A stretch of DNA of 64,000 nucleotides from Planctomycetota bacterium (GTDB lineage: Bacteria; Planctomycetota; UBA8742; UBA2392). Below are positions 39,320-48,909 of this stretch, piece after piece. A program made the position numbers and the translations under genes. The notes beneath the pieces were generated by a model, which was given only the letters and a program-made list of their open reading frames with translations, had not been told where the DNA came from and did no database searches. The number at the start of each line of letters is the position of its first letter. Position 1 is the first letter of the stretch. Location: positions 60,957 through 124,956 of the forward strand of contig JAHBYA010000014.1 in assembly GCA_019636195.1 (NCBI GenBank), read 5' to 3'.

Positions 39320-40084
39320 ATGCTGATCGCCACTTGGAACGTCAATTCGATTCGCGCGCGCCTTGAGCACTTGTGTGACTGGCTCAAGGCCGCCCAGCCG
39401 GACGTGGTCTGCCTTCAGGAACTCAAGCTTCCCACCGACGACTTTCCCTTCGATGAAGTCGGCGAGCTTGGCTACGAAGCCGCCGTGCACGGCCAGCCGA
39501 CGTACAACGGCGTCGCGATCCTTTCCAAACTGCCGATTGAAGAAGTCATCGAGGGTTTCCCCGGCGAAGAAGGCCAAAGCCGCCTGATTGAAGCGGTGAT
39601 TGAGGGCGTGCACGTGTTCAGCGTCTATGCGCCCAACGGGCAGGCGGTCGGCAGCGACAAGTTCAGGTACAAGCAGCGTTTTTACAAAGCGCTGCGCGAG
39701 CACCTGGACGGCTTTGGCAAGCCCAGCGAGCCCGTGGTGCTGGGCGGCGACTTCAACATCGCGCCCGACAAGCGTGACGTGTGGGACGCAGCAGCCTGCA
39801 CGGGCGAAATCGGCTTTCACCCCGACGAACACAAGTGGCTCAAGCACTTCACCGACTGGGGCCTGCACGACAGCCTGCGCCTTGTGACCGACAAAGCCGG
39901 GCTGTTCTCATGGTGGGACTACCGCGGCGGCGGCTACAAGCGCAACCACGGCATGCGCATCGACCAGTTGTGGGTCAGCACTGCGCTCAAAGGCAGCGTG
40001 AAGAAAGCCTGGATCGACATTGATCCCCGCGGCTGGGATCAGCCCAGCGACCACACGCCCGTGCTGTGCGAGCTTGACATGTAA
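39320..40084 (+). CDS. xth: Exodeoxyribonuclease III
   Basis: A 254-residue endonuclease/exonuclease/phosphatase-fold protein. It starts MLIATWNVNSIRARLEHLCD and has VVCLQELKL with the metal-binding Glu. SVYAPNGQ and VVLGGDFNIAPDKRDVWD hold the catalytic Asp-Asn pair, and SWWDYRGGGYKRNHGMRIDQ and PSDHTPVLCEL with the final Asp-His pair complete the site. It removes 3' blocks and cuts at abasic sites during base-excision repair. Length and motifs are those of ExoIII/Xth. It converges with the helix-turn-helix regulator gene at 40092, with only 7 bp between stops. Confidence 0.95.
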   Translation: MLIATWNVNSIRARLEHLCDWLKAAQPDVVCLQELKLPTDDFPFDEVGELGYEAAVHGQPTYNGVAILSKLPIEEVIEGFPGEEGQSRLIEAVIEGVHVFSVYAPNGQAVGSDKFRYKQRFYKALREHLDGFGKPSEPVVLGGDFNIAPDKRDVWDAAACTGEIGFHPDEHKWLKHFTDWGLHDSLRLVTDKAGLFSWWDYRGGGYKRNHGMRIDQLWVSTALKGSVKKAWIDIDPRGWDQPSDHTPVLCELDM

Positions 40085-40091
40085 AGGGCAC

Positions 40092-41564
40092 TCAGCCGAC
40101 GTCACGAAAACACACAAACCCGCGGCTCTCGTACTCGCGAAAGAACGCCCTGGCGCGCTCGGCTGCAGCCTGATAGCGCTCATTCTTCTCGGCCAGCCAC
40201 AGGGCGTTGCGGTGGTGTGTGCCCATGATCAGCAGGTCAATGAAGATGTCTGATGTCATCGCCGCGATGCGCGACTGTGCGGTGTCAAAGTGCGCGGCAG
40301 CTTGCTTGCGGTCGCCGATGCAGCGCCAGATCTGGCACAGGAAAATGTCGGGGTGTTCACGCACGCCCTCGGGGGCTTGGGCCGCGACGGCCGCAAACTC
40401 GCGGGGGGCGGCGCGGTCCTTGCGCTGGATCGCGCGCAGCAGATACGGGCCCAGCAGCGCCGGCCTGACCAGGTCGCCCAGACGCTCGTGCCGCTCGTCT
40501 AGTGCGAAGTCGCAGACGCGCTTGAGGTAGTCAGCGTCTTCAAGCCAGCAGGCGTACTGCAGCAACATTACTGCCTTGGGCCCGATGTTTTCACCGAAGG
40601 CAAGGGCGTCCTGGGGGCGCAGCAGGCCGGCGCGCAGCAGGTGCGGCGTGATCCACAAGCGCAGCGCGACGTCGCGGTTGGGGCCTTCGCGGGGCATGGC
40701 GCGCGTCATGATTTCAAGGCCAGCCAGCAGTTCCCCGACTTCGGCGTTTATGCGCCCGAACAGGAACTCGAGCATGCCGTAGCCCTGAAAGTGCGCTCGC
40801 TCAGGGCCCAGCAACACCAGGGAAGCCTCGCAGACCTTCAAGGCCTCGGGCAGGCGGTTCAATGTGTGCAGGGTAAGCACAAACCGAGCGATGGTGCGGC
40901 ACCCGGCTTCATCGATGATTGCTCCGCGCGTCAACGGCTCAAGCATGATGCGCCGCTGGTACTCCAGCGCCTCGGCATGGCGGCTGCCAAAGAACATGTG
41001 CTGCGCCTGCAGCTCCAGAAGCTTGTGCTTGAGCGCGGGCTCATCACACAGTCTCGCGACTTGCTCAGCGGCCTTGAGCAGGTCAGCGGCGCGGACGGTT
41101 TCAAACTTTGACATGGCGCGCTCAATGTCGGCAAGCAACTGGCTGAAGATGGGCGCGCTTTGCTCGTTCAAACGCTTGCGCAGGGTCTCATATGTGGTCA
41201 GGGCGTCGTTCAGGCCGCGCAGCACGCCCAGGTGGTGCTTGCCGGTGAGCGCGCCCAGGCGCATCTGGCTTACGGCGTTCATGGCCTCGACCAGCTCAAG
41301 CAGGTTGCCGGCCATGCTGGCGGTGCCCGCGGTGATGTCGCTTACGAAAGGCGTGCCCTCGCCGGCCAGCAGCCAGGCGGGGTTCACGCCCAGGCCCTTG
41401 ACCAGCGCGGCGCAAAACTCGGCGGACATGCGCGTGCCTTTGAGGTAGCGGTTGACGTTGGCGACGCTGGTGCCGGTCTTGCGCGCGATTTCGCTTTGTG
41501 AGCGGCCCTGGGCCAGCAGGGCGAGGCGCTTGCGCAGGGCATCGGTTTCTGAGGCTGCCTTCAT
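40092..41564 (-). CDS. XRE-type HTH protein with C-terminal helical repeats (module A)
   Basis: A 490-residue protein. An N-terminal XRE-like helix-turn-helix (residues about 10-65, GRSQSEIARKTGTSVANVNR, then the MSAEFCAALVKGLGVNPAWL stretch) is followed by NLLELVEAMNAVSQMRLGAL and by a long helical region with TPR-like spacing. It is collinear with the regulator at 45945-47450 over the whole length; shared words are WLL.G.GTP, GNLLELV and RLGAL.GK. It lies head-to-head with the secreted protein gene at 41707, so the 142 bp between them is the likely regulated promoter region. I infer it controls that gene; the signal it senses is unknown. Confidence 0.8.
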   Translation of the reverse strand: MKAASETDALRKRLALLAQGRSQSEIARKTGTSVANVNRYLKGTRMSAEFCAALVKGLGVNPAWLLAGEGTPFVSDITAGTASMAGNLLELVEAMNAVSQMRLGALTGKHHLGVLRGLNDALTTYETLRKRLNEQSAPIFSQLLADIERAMSKFETVRAADLLKAAEQVARLCDEPALKHKLLELQAQHMFFGSRHAEALEYQRRIMLEPLTRGAIIDEAGCRTIARFVLTLHTLNRLPEALKVCEASLVLLGPERAHFQGYGMLEFLFGRINAEVGELLAGLEIMTRAMPREGPNRDVALRLWITPHLLRAGLLRPQDALAFGENIGPKAVMLLQYACWLEDADYLKRVCDFALDERHERLGDLVRPALLGPYLLRAIQRKDRAAPREFAAVAAQAPEGVREHPDIFLCQIWRCIGDRKQAAAHFDTAQSRIAAMTSDIFIDLLIMGTHHRNALWLAEKNERYQAAAERARAFFREYESRGFVCFRDVG

Positions 41565-41601
41565 GGGCAGGTTTACGACGACGTGATCTGCGCTTTTGCA
41601 G

Positions 41602-41609
41602 TATCACAT
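41602..41609. promoter_or_regulatory. TATCACAT word in the divergent region of module A
   Basis: TATCACAT lies between the divergent regulator and secreted protein genes. The same word occurs twice upstream of the third secreted protein (49569 and 49727). It may be part of an operator, but with an 8-bp word this is weak. Confidence 0.25.
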
Positions 41610-41706
41610 AAATGTAAAGGAACTTGCGAGCAGTGCAACACTAATTCTTCACGAATACGTACAACAGGTGCAGGCACACGGGACACTTCGACCAAGGAGG
41701 CTCGCG

Positions 41707-44580
41707 ATGGACTTCAATCTCGTCAGGCAAGGTTTTGTCGCAACGCTGTCAGCCTGCATTCTGGCCACGCTGCTGGGCGCGCAGGTGCCGGCACCGGCCC
41801 TGCTCTCGCACGCAGATGGCGCGCCGACGACGGCGGCCAACGCGGCTTCGGCAAGCCTTGGGATCAGCGCCACGACCGGGGTCAGCCGGTTTTCATCCGA
41901 TGACGGGCGCTACGTGGTGGTAAACTCAAGGGCGACTGACCTGGTCCCCGGCTTTGTCAAATCCAACACCGCGGCCGACCTGTTCCTTCTTGATCGGGTG
42001 ACCGGTGCCTACAAGCTGATCAGCCACATACCCGGCTCAACAACGCAGACGGGCAACGGCGGGTCCGGCACTGCCACCATCAGTGCCGACGGCCTGTGGG
42101 TGGCATTCACCAGCGCCGCTACCAACCTCGTTGCCGGCGTCACCGACACCAACGGCCAGTCCGATGTCTTCCTCTATGACGTGGCAAACGACGTCGTCAG
42201 CCTTGTATCCAAGAGCGGCAGCAATCCCAACGCCACCGCAAACGGCCGCACGATCGGCTGCCAGATCAGCGCCAACGGCCGCTACGTGGCGTCGTACACG
42301 CTTGCCACGGATTTTGCCCCGGGGATCACCGACAACAACGGCACAAACGACATCGTGCTCTATGACCGCCAGACGGACACCAACCGAATCGTCACGCACA
42401 CCGCGGCGTCAGCCACCACGACGTTTACTCCGGCAGGCTCGCAGCCGGATGCATTTCGCCTCAGCTTTGCGCTGTCGGCTGATTACCTCATCTACATCTG
42501 CGGCGGCACCGACCTCGTAGCCGGCCAGGTGGACACGAACGACTTCGGCGACCTCTTCTGCTACGACATTGCCGCCAACACCAACACGTTGATCACTCAC
42601 ACGTTCTCGTCAAACCTCACGGCGGCGACAGCGGGATGTTACTCCGGCGCCATCAGCGCCGACGGCAACTACGTCCTCTTCCACCACAACGCAAGCAACC
42701 TGGTCAACGGCACCGACACCAACAGCAACTTCGACCTGTTCCTGTGGGACCGCAACACGAACACCAACACCCTGGTCAGCCACGTTGCGGGCCAGCCAAC
42801 CACCGCAAGCTCCAGCATTACGGTCAGCGGGCCGCCGCCGCTGCCGGCCACCTACAACGGCGTGATCAGCGCCGACGGCCGCTACTGCGCCTACTTCCAT
42901 GGCGCCAATGATCTCGTCAGCGGGCAAAGCGGCAGCGGCAGCAACCTGTTCCTGTACGACCGCGTGACTGGCACAAACACCCTGGTCACACGCCAGCCGG
43001 GATCCACCACCGTCGCTGTCGGCGGAATGGGGGGCATGGGCGACAATCTGGACGCCGCGATGTCGGCCGACGGGCGCTACGTGGCCTACGCTTGCGCGGC
43101 AACCAATCTCGTTACCGGGGTGACCGACACGAACGGCGTCAACGACATCTTCCTGTTTGACCGGACCAGCGGCACCAACGTGTTGCTGTCCCGCACACTG
43201 GCGTCGGCCACCACGACCGCCAACGGCACGCCTTCCCGCCTGACGATGTCCCGAAACGGGGCACTGGTGGTTTTCCAGAGTACCGCCACGGACATGGCGG
43301 CCACCGACACCAATGGCGTCAGTGACCTTTTCGGTGCGCCGCTCGGCGCCGTCATCGGCAATCTGAGCCCGGCTGGCGGCAGCACCGTCGGCGGCTACAC
43401 AGTAACCGTGACCGGCCGCGGCTTAAGCGGCGTCACCGCCGCAAGCCTTGGCGGCGCCGCCGTCAGCGCGCTGAACGTGGCAAGCGACACCTCGCTCACG
43501 TTTACAGCGCCCGCCCACGCGGTGGGCGTCGTGGACCTTGCACTTGTGAGCGCGTTTACGACAGTCACTGCCACGGGTGTGTTCACGTACAATTCGCCGC
43601 CATCGCTGGGCAGCGTTGCGCCCTCAAGCGGGCCGGCAACCGGCGGCACCAGCGTGACCCTGACAGGCAGCGCGTTCACCGGCGCCACTTCAGTGACCTT
43701 CGGCGGCGTGGCGGCGACCTTTACCGTCATCAATGACACCACGATCACCGCAACCACCCCGGCCCATGCTGTTGGCGCGGTCTCGGTGATTGTCACCAAC
43801 CCCATGGGCAGCAACGCGGCAAACACGGCATTCACCTACACCGTACCTGCGCCGACTGTCAGCAACGTTTCACCTGCCAGCGGCGACGTTGCCGGCGGAT
43901 ACACAGCCACGATTACCGGCACCAACTTCTTCAGCGTCAGCGGCGTGACCTTCGGCGGCGCGGCGGCCACCAACGTTACGGCCACAAGCAGCACGACAAT
44001 CACCTGCACCGTGCCAAGCCACGCCGCGGGCGTCGTGTCCGTCGAAGTAACGACTGCCACCGGCACCAGCGCCGTCAACACGCTGTTCACGTACTTTGTG
44101 CCGGCTGCACCGCAGCAGCTTGACATCACGCGCTCGGGCACACCGATCGGCCACGGCAGCATCGACACTGCAGCGCCGGCGCAGGCGGGTACCGGCCTGA
44201 CGCTGATCTACACCATCAGCAATCTTGGCGGCCAGGACCTCGTGCTTTCGGGCCCCGTTACACAATCCGGCGCAAACAACGGCATCGCAAGCCTGGTACA
44301 GCCGGCAACAACGATCACGGGCGGCAACTCATCGCCGCTTGAGGTCACGGTCACGCCCGCGGCAACAGGCCCTTTCAGTGTCACAATCACCGTAGCCAGC
44401 AACGACCCGACCCGGAACCCGTGGTCATGGACAATCAGCGGCACCGCGGCGCCGTCATCGCCCAGCGGGGGCGGCAGCAAGTCCAAGGGTAGTTCGGGTG
44501 GCGGCTGTGCAGCGGGGGCCGGGTCATTGCCGCTGCTTGCGCTGTTGCTGCCGCTGCTTGCGCGCCGCAGGCGGCGCTAG
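41707..44580 (+). CDS. Secreted protein with PD40-like, IPT/TIG and anchor-D domains and a CTERM-like tail (module A)
   Basis: A 957-residue exported protein. A signal peptide at residues 1-26 (VATLSACILATLLGAQ) precedes PD40/WD40-like beta-propeller repeats (about 50-545) with the recurring ISADG.YV.F.S.ATNLV.G.TDTNG.SD.FLYDR. Next come three IPT/TIG domains (about 550-800; GTSVTLTGSAFTGATSVTFG and similar) and a choice-of-anchor D-like domain (about 805-920). The tail is KSKGSSGGGCAAGAG, then a helix (LPLLALLLPLLA) and RRRRR. That tail is typical of a C-terminal sorting signal. AAGGAGG precedes ATG 41707. It is probably displayed at the cell surface, and is divergent from its putative regulator. 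Confidence 0.85.
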   Translation: MDFNLVRQGFVATLSACILATLLGAQVPAPALLSHADGAPTTAANAASASLGISATTGVSRFSSDDGRYVVVNSRATDLVPGFVKSNTAADLFLLDRVTGAYKLISHIPGSTTQTGNGGSGTATISADGLWVAFTSAATNLVAGVTDTNGQSDVFLYDVANDVVSLVSKSGSNPNATANGRTIGCQISANGRYVASYTLATDFAPGITDNNGTNDIVLYDRQTDTNRIVTHTAASATTTFTPAGSQPDAFRLSFALSADYLIYICGGTDLVAGQVDTNDFGDLFCYDIAANTNTLITHTFSSNLTAATAGCYSGAISADGNYVLFHHNASNLVNGTDTNSNFDLFLWDRNTNTNTLVSHVAGQPTTASSSITVSGPPPLPATYNGVISADGRYCAYFHGANDLVSGQSGSGSNLFLYDRVTGTNTLVTRQPGSTTVAVGGMGGMGDNLDAAMSADGRYVAYACAATNLVTGVTDTNGVNDIFLFDRTSGTNVLLSRTLASATTTANGTPSRLTMSRNGALVVFQSTATDMAATDTNGVSDLFGAPLGAVIGNLSPAGGSTVGGYTVTVTGRGLSGVTAASLGGAAVSALNVASDTSLTFTAPAHAVGVVDLALVSAFTTVTATGVFTYNSPPSLGSVAPSSGPATGGTSVTLTGSAFTGATSVTFGGVAATFTVINDTTITATTPAHAVGAVSVIVTNPMGSNAANTAFTYTVPAPTVSNVSPASGDVAGGYTATITGTNFFSVSGVTFGGAAATNVTATSSTTITCTVPSHAAGVVSVEVTTATGTSAVNTLFTYFVPAAPQQLDITRSGTPIGHGSIDTAAPAQAGTGLTLIYTISNLGGQDLVLSGPVTQSGANNGIASLVQPATTITGGNSSPLEVTVTPAATGPFSVTITVASNDPTRNPWSWTISGTAAPSSPSGGGSKSKGSSGGGCAAGAGSLPLLALLLPLLARRRRR

Positions 44581-44596
44581 ACCGTCGTGTGCCACA

Positions 44597-44628
44597 AAAG
44601 CCCCGGCAATCAGGCCGGGGCTTTGCCA
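44597..44628 (+). terminator. Rho-independent terminator after the module A secreted gene
   Basis: AAAGCCCCGGC (44597-44607) pairs with GCCGGGGCTTT (44614-44624), an 11-bp perfect stem with a 6-nt loop. It begins 17 bp after the stop of the secreted protein gene and ends about 100 bp before the moeZ start. The stem itself ends in TTT; no longer T-run follows. Confidence 0.8.
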
Positions 44629-44726
44629 TGGCACTGCCTTGAGATGCCGCCAGTCGCCGGATTGCGGGGTTGGGGATGGGCGTTAGGATTGCCGGCTCAC
44701 GGGCGCTTGTTTTACGGGACTTTGCG

Positions 44727-45920
44727 ATGACGGTTGCAACGGCTGCACTGCTTTCCAACGAAGAACTTCAGCGCTATGCGCGGCATTTGATCCTGCCCGA
44801 GTTCGGCAAGGCGGGGCAGGAAAAGCTCAAGCGCTCCAGCGTGCTGTGCGTGGGCGCGGGCGGGCTGGGCTCGCCGCTGGCGATGTACCTTGCGGCGGCA
44901 GGCGTGGGCAAGATCGGCATTGTTGACTTTGACGTGGTTGACGTATCCAACCTGCAACGCCAAATCATCCACGGCCAAAGCAGCGTAGGCGTGCGCAAAG
45001 TTGAAAGCGCGCGCAGGCGCCTGAAAGACATCAACCCGCACATCGAAATCGTGGTCCATGAGGTCGCACTGTCCAGCGCCAACGCGCGCAGCATTGTGCG
45101 CGATTACGACGTGGTGGCCGACGGCACCGACAACTTTCCGACGCGCTACCTGGTCAACGACGCGTGTGTGCTGGAGGGCAAGCCCAACAGCTACGCCAGC
45201 ATTTTCCGCTTTGACGGGCAGGCGACCGTGTTCGGTTTGCCGGGCGGGCCGTGCTATCGCTGCCTGTACCCCGATCCACCGCCGCCGGGCATGGTGCCAA
45301 GTTGCGCGGAGGGCGGTGTGCTGGGCGTGCTGCCGGGAATTGTCGGCTGCATCCAGGCGTTGGAGACGATAAAGGTGCTCACGGGCATCGGTGAGCCGCT
45401 GAAGGGGCGCCTGATGGTGTTCGACGCCCTGGGCATGAAGTTTCGCGAGCTCAAGATCCGCCGCGACCCAACCTGCCCGATCTGCGGCGACAAGCGCACG
45501 ATTCATGAACTGATTGACTACCACCAGTTCTGCGGCGTGCCCAACGACGAAGAAGCCGCCAAGGCCCGTGAAGCCCAGGAGAAAGCAGCCGTGCGACCCG
45601 ACGAAATCACTCCCGCGCAGCTCAAGGCGCGCATGGACAAGGGCGACAAGCCGTACCTCGTGGATGTGCGCAACGCCAACGAGTTGGACATCTGCAAGCT
45701 GCCCTACGACGCGTGGATCCCGCTGCCCGAGTTCGGCCAGCGCTGGCAGGAACTTGAAGGCAAGCGCGACACTGAGCTTGTGATCTACTGCCGCAGCGGC
45801 GCGCGCAGCGGGCAAGTCACGCAGTTTCTGAAGCAGCAGGGATTCGCCAACGTCAAAAACATGATCGGCGGCATGCTGCGCTGGAGCGACGAAGTCGATC
45901 CCACCAGCGCCAAGTACTAG
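44727..45920 (+). CDS. moeZ: Adenylyltransferase/sulfurtransferase MoeZ (MoeB plus rhodanese)
   Basis: A 397-residue E1-like protein. Residues about 20-260 are the adenylation domain: YARHLILPEFGKAGQEKLKR, VGAGGLGSPLAMYLAAAGVG, then VVADGTDNFPTRYLVND, with zinc cysteines in PCYRCLYP and PTCPICGDK. Residues about 290-395 form a rhodanese domain with the persulfide Cys in VIYCRSGARSGQV. The protein adenylates the C-terminal Gly of MoaD or ThiS-like carriers and gives them sulfur for molybdopterin, thiamine or cysteine synthesis. The XdhC/MocA pair upstream in the window would be one user. ATG 44727 matches the family start; the frame is open to 44670. Confidence 0.93.
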   Translation: MTVATAALLSNEELQRYARHLILPEFGKAGQEKLKRSSVLCVGAGGLGSPLAMYLAAAGVGKIGIVDFDVVDVSNLQRQIIHGQSSVGVRKVESARRRLKDINPHIEIVVHEVALSSANARSIVRDYDVVADGTDNFPTRYLVNDACVLEGKPNSYASIFRFDGQATVFGLPGGPCYRCLYPDPPPPGMVPSCAEGGVLGVLPGIVGCIQALETIKVLTGIGEPLKGRLMVFDALGMKFRELKIRRDPTCPICGDKRTIHELIDYHQFCGVPNDEEAAKAREAQEKAAVRPDEITPAQLKARMDKGDKPYLVDVRNANELDICKLPYDAWIPLPEFGQRWQELEGKRDTELVIYCRSGARSGQVTQFLKQQGFANVKNMIGGMLRWSDEVDPTSAKY

Positions 45921-45944
45921 CATTGGTTGAATCCGGCTGGGCGG

Positions 45945-47450
45945 TCACGGTTGTGGCCGCCCGGTTTCTTGGGCGTGGGCCTGGATGCCGCGGGGCGCGG
46001 CCCATTGCGCGAACTGCCGCGCGCCCTCGGCCAGGGCGCGGTCGCCTGCCGACTTGCCTGTCGCCAGCAACAGCGCGTTGCGCCAGTGAATGCGCCGCCA
46101 GTTCAGGTCCAGCGTCACGTTTTCCGGCGCCTGCCGGCGCGCGTCCTCAGCCTTGTTCAGCGCGTCGTGTGCCTGCGCGTGCTTGCCAGCAAGCCGCAGC
46201 AGTTGCGTGCGCATGGCCAGCAGCGCGAAATCCAGCCCCGCCGCGTCGCGGCTGCGGGCTTGCTCATCGGCTTCGGCTTTGCGCCAGGTCTGCATTGCCG
46301 CGGCGTGGTCGCCGCGCAGGGCAGCAAGGTGGGCCTGCGCGATGGTCTGGTGCTCGTCGCCGCGGTCGGCGATCGCCTTGCGGTTGATGACCTTCAACAG
46401 GCGCTGCACTTCACCCGCATCGGTGCTCCACGGCGAGAGAAACAGCAGGCGGTCCAGCACAACCGGCGCGCCGCGGGCCATGACGGCGGCGTCATCCAGG
46501 TTGATTGCGCCCGACAGGTACTGCGCGTAGGCCACCGCCATGCGGCCATTGTCCTGCACCGGCTGCAAGCGCAAGCGGGGCAGAACACGCAGCAGCAGCG
46601 GCAGGCCTTGGGCAATGTCGCCGGTCTGCACCAGCGCCCAGCCGTACAGCGCCTGGCAACTGGCGTGGTCTTTGTATGTGTCAGCCTGCGGCGCCAGCGC
46701 GTCGGCAGCGCGGGCGTAGCGGATGCCTTCTTCGATGCGGCTGAGGTTGATCAGCGCGGCGACCACGCCGTAGGCGGCCATGTAGGCGCGTTCGTCCATG
46801 GCGCCGCCGGCGGCCAGCAGGCGCAGGAAGATGCGCTGGCGCAACTGCAATGAGTTCTCATGCCGCCCCAGTTCGTTCTCGTGCCAGGCGCGGAGACGCA
46901 AGTGCAGAAGTTCAAGCTCAGGGTCCGGGCACAGCCTTTCGGCCTGCTGGGCGGCGGCCGCGAAGTACCTTGACCTGTCAAGATCGCGGTTGCTCAACGC
47001 GTGTGTCCAGTCGTCCAGTACTTTCTTGAATGCCGGGCGGCTTGCATCGGCCAGCTTGAGGCGCACGCGCTCAAAGCCTGCCAGCGCGTCATTCAGCTCG
47101 CGCAGTGCGTTCGCGTCTTCTTTGCCCGCAAGCGCCCCGAGGCGCAGCCGGCTGATGCCCGCCATGCTGGACACCAGCTCAAGCAGGTTGCCACCAATGC
47201 CGGCGTGGTCGCCGCGGATGTCCGCCAGCCACGGCGTGCCCTGCCCCTGCAACAACCAGGTTGCGTTCACGCCCATCTCAGTGGCGACGCGGGCCAGAAA
47301 ATTCGCGGGAATGCGGTTGCCGCGGCGCAGGTAGCGGCTGACGTTGTAGGGCTTCTCGCCGGTGCGGCGAGCGATCTCGGCCTGCGGGTAGCGGCGCGCG
47401 ACCTCAAGCAGGCGCTGGCGCAATGGCTCGTCGTCGTTGCCGTTCGGCAT
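45945..47450 (-). CDS. XRE-type HTH protein with C-terminal helical repeats (module B)
   Basis: About 501 residues. The HTH is at residues about 10-60 (YPQAEIARRTGEKPYNVSRY). Then comes the linker EMGVNATWLLQGQGTPW, the shared block GNLLELVSSMAGISRLRLGAL, and about 380 residues of helical, TPR-like repeats (for example CQALYGWALVQTGDIAQGLP). It is a paralogue of the 40092-41564 protein along its length. ATG 47450 follows AAGGGC; the TTG at 47477 with AGGAG is an alternative. It is head-to-head with the secreted protein gene at 47632 and converges with moeZ. Its role is inferred to be regulation of the neighbour. Confidence 0.8.
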   Translation of the reverse strand: MPNGNDDEPLRQRLLEVARRYPQAEIARRTGEKPYNVSRYLRRGNRIPANFLARVATEMGVNATWLLQGQGTPWLADIRGDHAGIGGNLLELVSSMAGISRLRLGALAGKEDANALRELNDALAGFERVRLKLADASRPAFKKVLDDWTHALSNRDLDRSRYFAAAAQQAERLCPDPELELLHLRLRAWHENELGRHENSLQLRQRIFLRLLAAGGAMDERAYMAAYGVVAALINLSRIEEGIRYARAADALAPQADTYKDHASCQALYGWALVQTGDIAQGLPLLLRVLPRLRLQPVQDNGRMAVAYAQYLSGAINLDDAAVMARGAPVVLDRLLFLSPWSTDAGEVQRLLKVINRKAIADRGDEHQTIAQAHLAALRGDHAAAMQTWRKAEADEQARSRDAAGLDFALLAMRTQLLRLAGKHAQAHDALNKAEDARRQAPENVTLDLNWRRIHWRNALLLATGKSAGDRALAEGARQFAQWAAPRGIQAHAQETGRPQP

Positions 47451-47631
47451 CAAGTCGCCCTTGTTGCTGTTCAGCAACTAATCGTGCTCCTGAGTTTACG
47501 CAAGTCATTGCCTATCGGCTACCCTGATCTTGCGGGGCCGGACAACCCCGCCGAGCGAGCCCGGTCCCGGGGCCTCCCCGCAGGCCTCGGGATACGGCCG
47601 CCCGATCTGTCGCTCGCGGGAAGGAGATGCC

Positions 47632-48909
47632 ATGAAACTGCTTGCTTTGATGGTGTTGCTGGCTGTGCCCCTTGCGGCCCAGCCGGTCATTGAGTTGCGT
47701 GAACTGCCCGGCGGCACAACGGTGGCGTCCACGGGCAATATGGCGCTGGGAAACCAATACCAGCGCGACGTGCAAAAGAACATCTGGATCGTCAACACCG
47801 GCGATGCCGACCTGACGGTGGACTCGGTGACGACCTACAACGAGAACAGCTGCACCGTGATGCCCGTGCTCGGCTTTCCCAAGACAATAGCACCGGGCGG
47901 CTACACGGCGGCCACACTCAGGATCACGATCACTGCCATCGGTGCTTTCGACCTGGATGTTGAAGTCCTCAGCGACGACCCGCTGTTGCCTAACTACAAC
48001 ATCGGCTTGTTCGGCACCGGAGTGTCGGCGCCGGACTTGCGCGTACTTTTCGCGCAAGGCGGGGTCACCAACGGCGGAACACAGAACATCGGCAGCACAT
48101 GGGATGCCGCCGGCCCCAACCAGTTCGGGCTGACTGTCTATAACTGGGGCATTGCCGGATCTCCGGACCTTGGCTGGGGGCCGGGAACGGTGCTGTCGAT
48201 CCTGTCCACGACCAATTGCAGCCTTGGCCTTGCGCCGGACCCGACGACGCCCCTGCCCGTGGGTAACTGGATAGCGCTGTACAACAGCCTCAACATCATG
48301 GCGCCGGGCCCGTTCAGCTTCACGATGCAGATCGTTACCAACGACCCCGACGAGTCGCCCTGGTCGGCGACCTTCAACGGCGTTGGCGTGACGGAACCGA
48401 TCATCAGTGTGTCGGGCAATACTGGCGGCCAGGTCATTCACAACAGCTACGTGGTGCTGGGCGCGCTGCCAGTGGGCGTGGGCACCAGTTATAGCGGCGG
48501 CATACGCAATGCCGGCGTGGGCACCCTGACCCTGACAGCCACGCCTGTCTTCCAGTTCACGAACCTGGTCAACTGCAGCGTGATCCTGGTGATGACGCCG
48601 ACGGACACTTACAACTCCAACTTCAGCGACCTGTGGGCGATCCAAATCTTCCCCACGGCGGCGGGGCCCTTCAGCTTTGACCTGGAAATCCCCAACAACT
48701 CCCCGGGCACGCCACTGTATGTGGCGCACTTCGTTGATACGGCCCCGGTGCCTCCCCCGCCCGGCGGCGGTGGTGGTGGGGGTGGTGGTGGGGGCGGCGG
48801 TGACGATGAGGCGTGCAGCACGGGCCACGGAAAGGGCCCGTGGCTGGCGCTGATCGCCGCCCTTGCCGCCTGCACGCTGGCGTTGCGGTCTAGAGCTGCA
48901 CGACAATAG
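47632..48909 (+). CDS. Secreted choice-of-anchor D protein with Gly-rich CTERM-like tail (module B)
   Basis: A 425-residue protein with a signal peptide (MKLLALMVLLAVPLAAQ). The body has about three choice-of-anchor D/ASPM-like immunoglobulin domains, recognised by IVNTGDADLTVDSVTTYNEN, VLSDDPLLPNYNIGLFGTGV and IVTNDPDESPWSATFNGVGV. A run of 13 Gly follows, then DDEACSTGHGKGPW, a hydrophobic segment (LALIAALAACTLAL) and RSRAARQ. The Gly-Cys-helix-Arg order repeats that of the two other secreted proteins here, though it is less basic. GGGAAGGAGATGCC gives a strong ribosome site. It overlaps the convergent phosphoesterase gene by 20 bp. It is probably surface-attached. Confidence 0.82.
   Translation: MKLLALMVLLAVPLAAQPVIELRELPGGTTVASTGNMALGNQYQRDVQKNIWIVNTGDADLTVDSVTTYNENSCTVMPVLGFPKTIAPGGYTAATLRITITAIGAFDLDVEVLSDDPLLPNYNIGLFGTGVSAPDLRVLFAQGGVTNGGTQNIGSTWDAAGPNQFGLTVYNWGIAGSPDLGWGPGTVLSILSTTNCSLGLAPDPTTPLPVGNWIALYNSLNIMAPGPFSFTMQIVTNDPDESPWSATFNGVGVTEPIISVSGNTGGQVIHNSYVVLGALPVGVGTSYSGGIRNAGVGTLTLTATPVFQFTNLVNCSVILVMTPTDTYNSNFSDLWAIQIFPTAAGPFSFDLEIPNNSPGTPLYVAHFVDTAPVPPPPGGGGGGGGGGGGGDDEACSTGHGKGPWLALIAALAACTLALRSRAARQ

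Noticed and set aside
38960..39868. Minus-strand 302-codon frame over the MITE-like unit and exonuclease gene
   Set aside because: It is the shadow of the exonuclease III gene plus repeat sequence, and has no family features.
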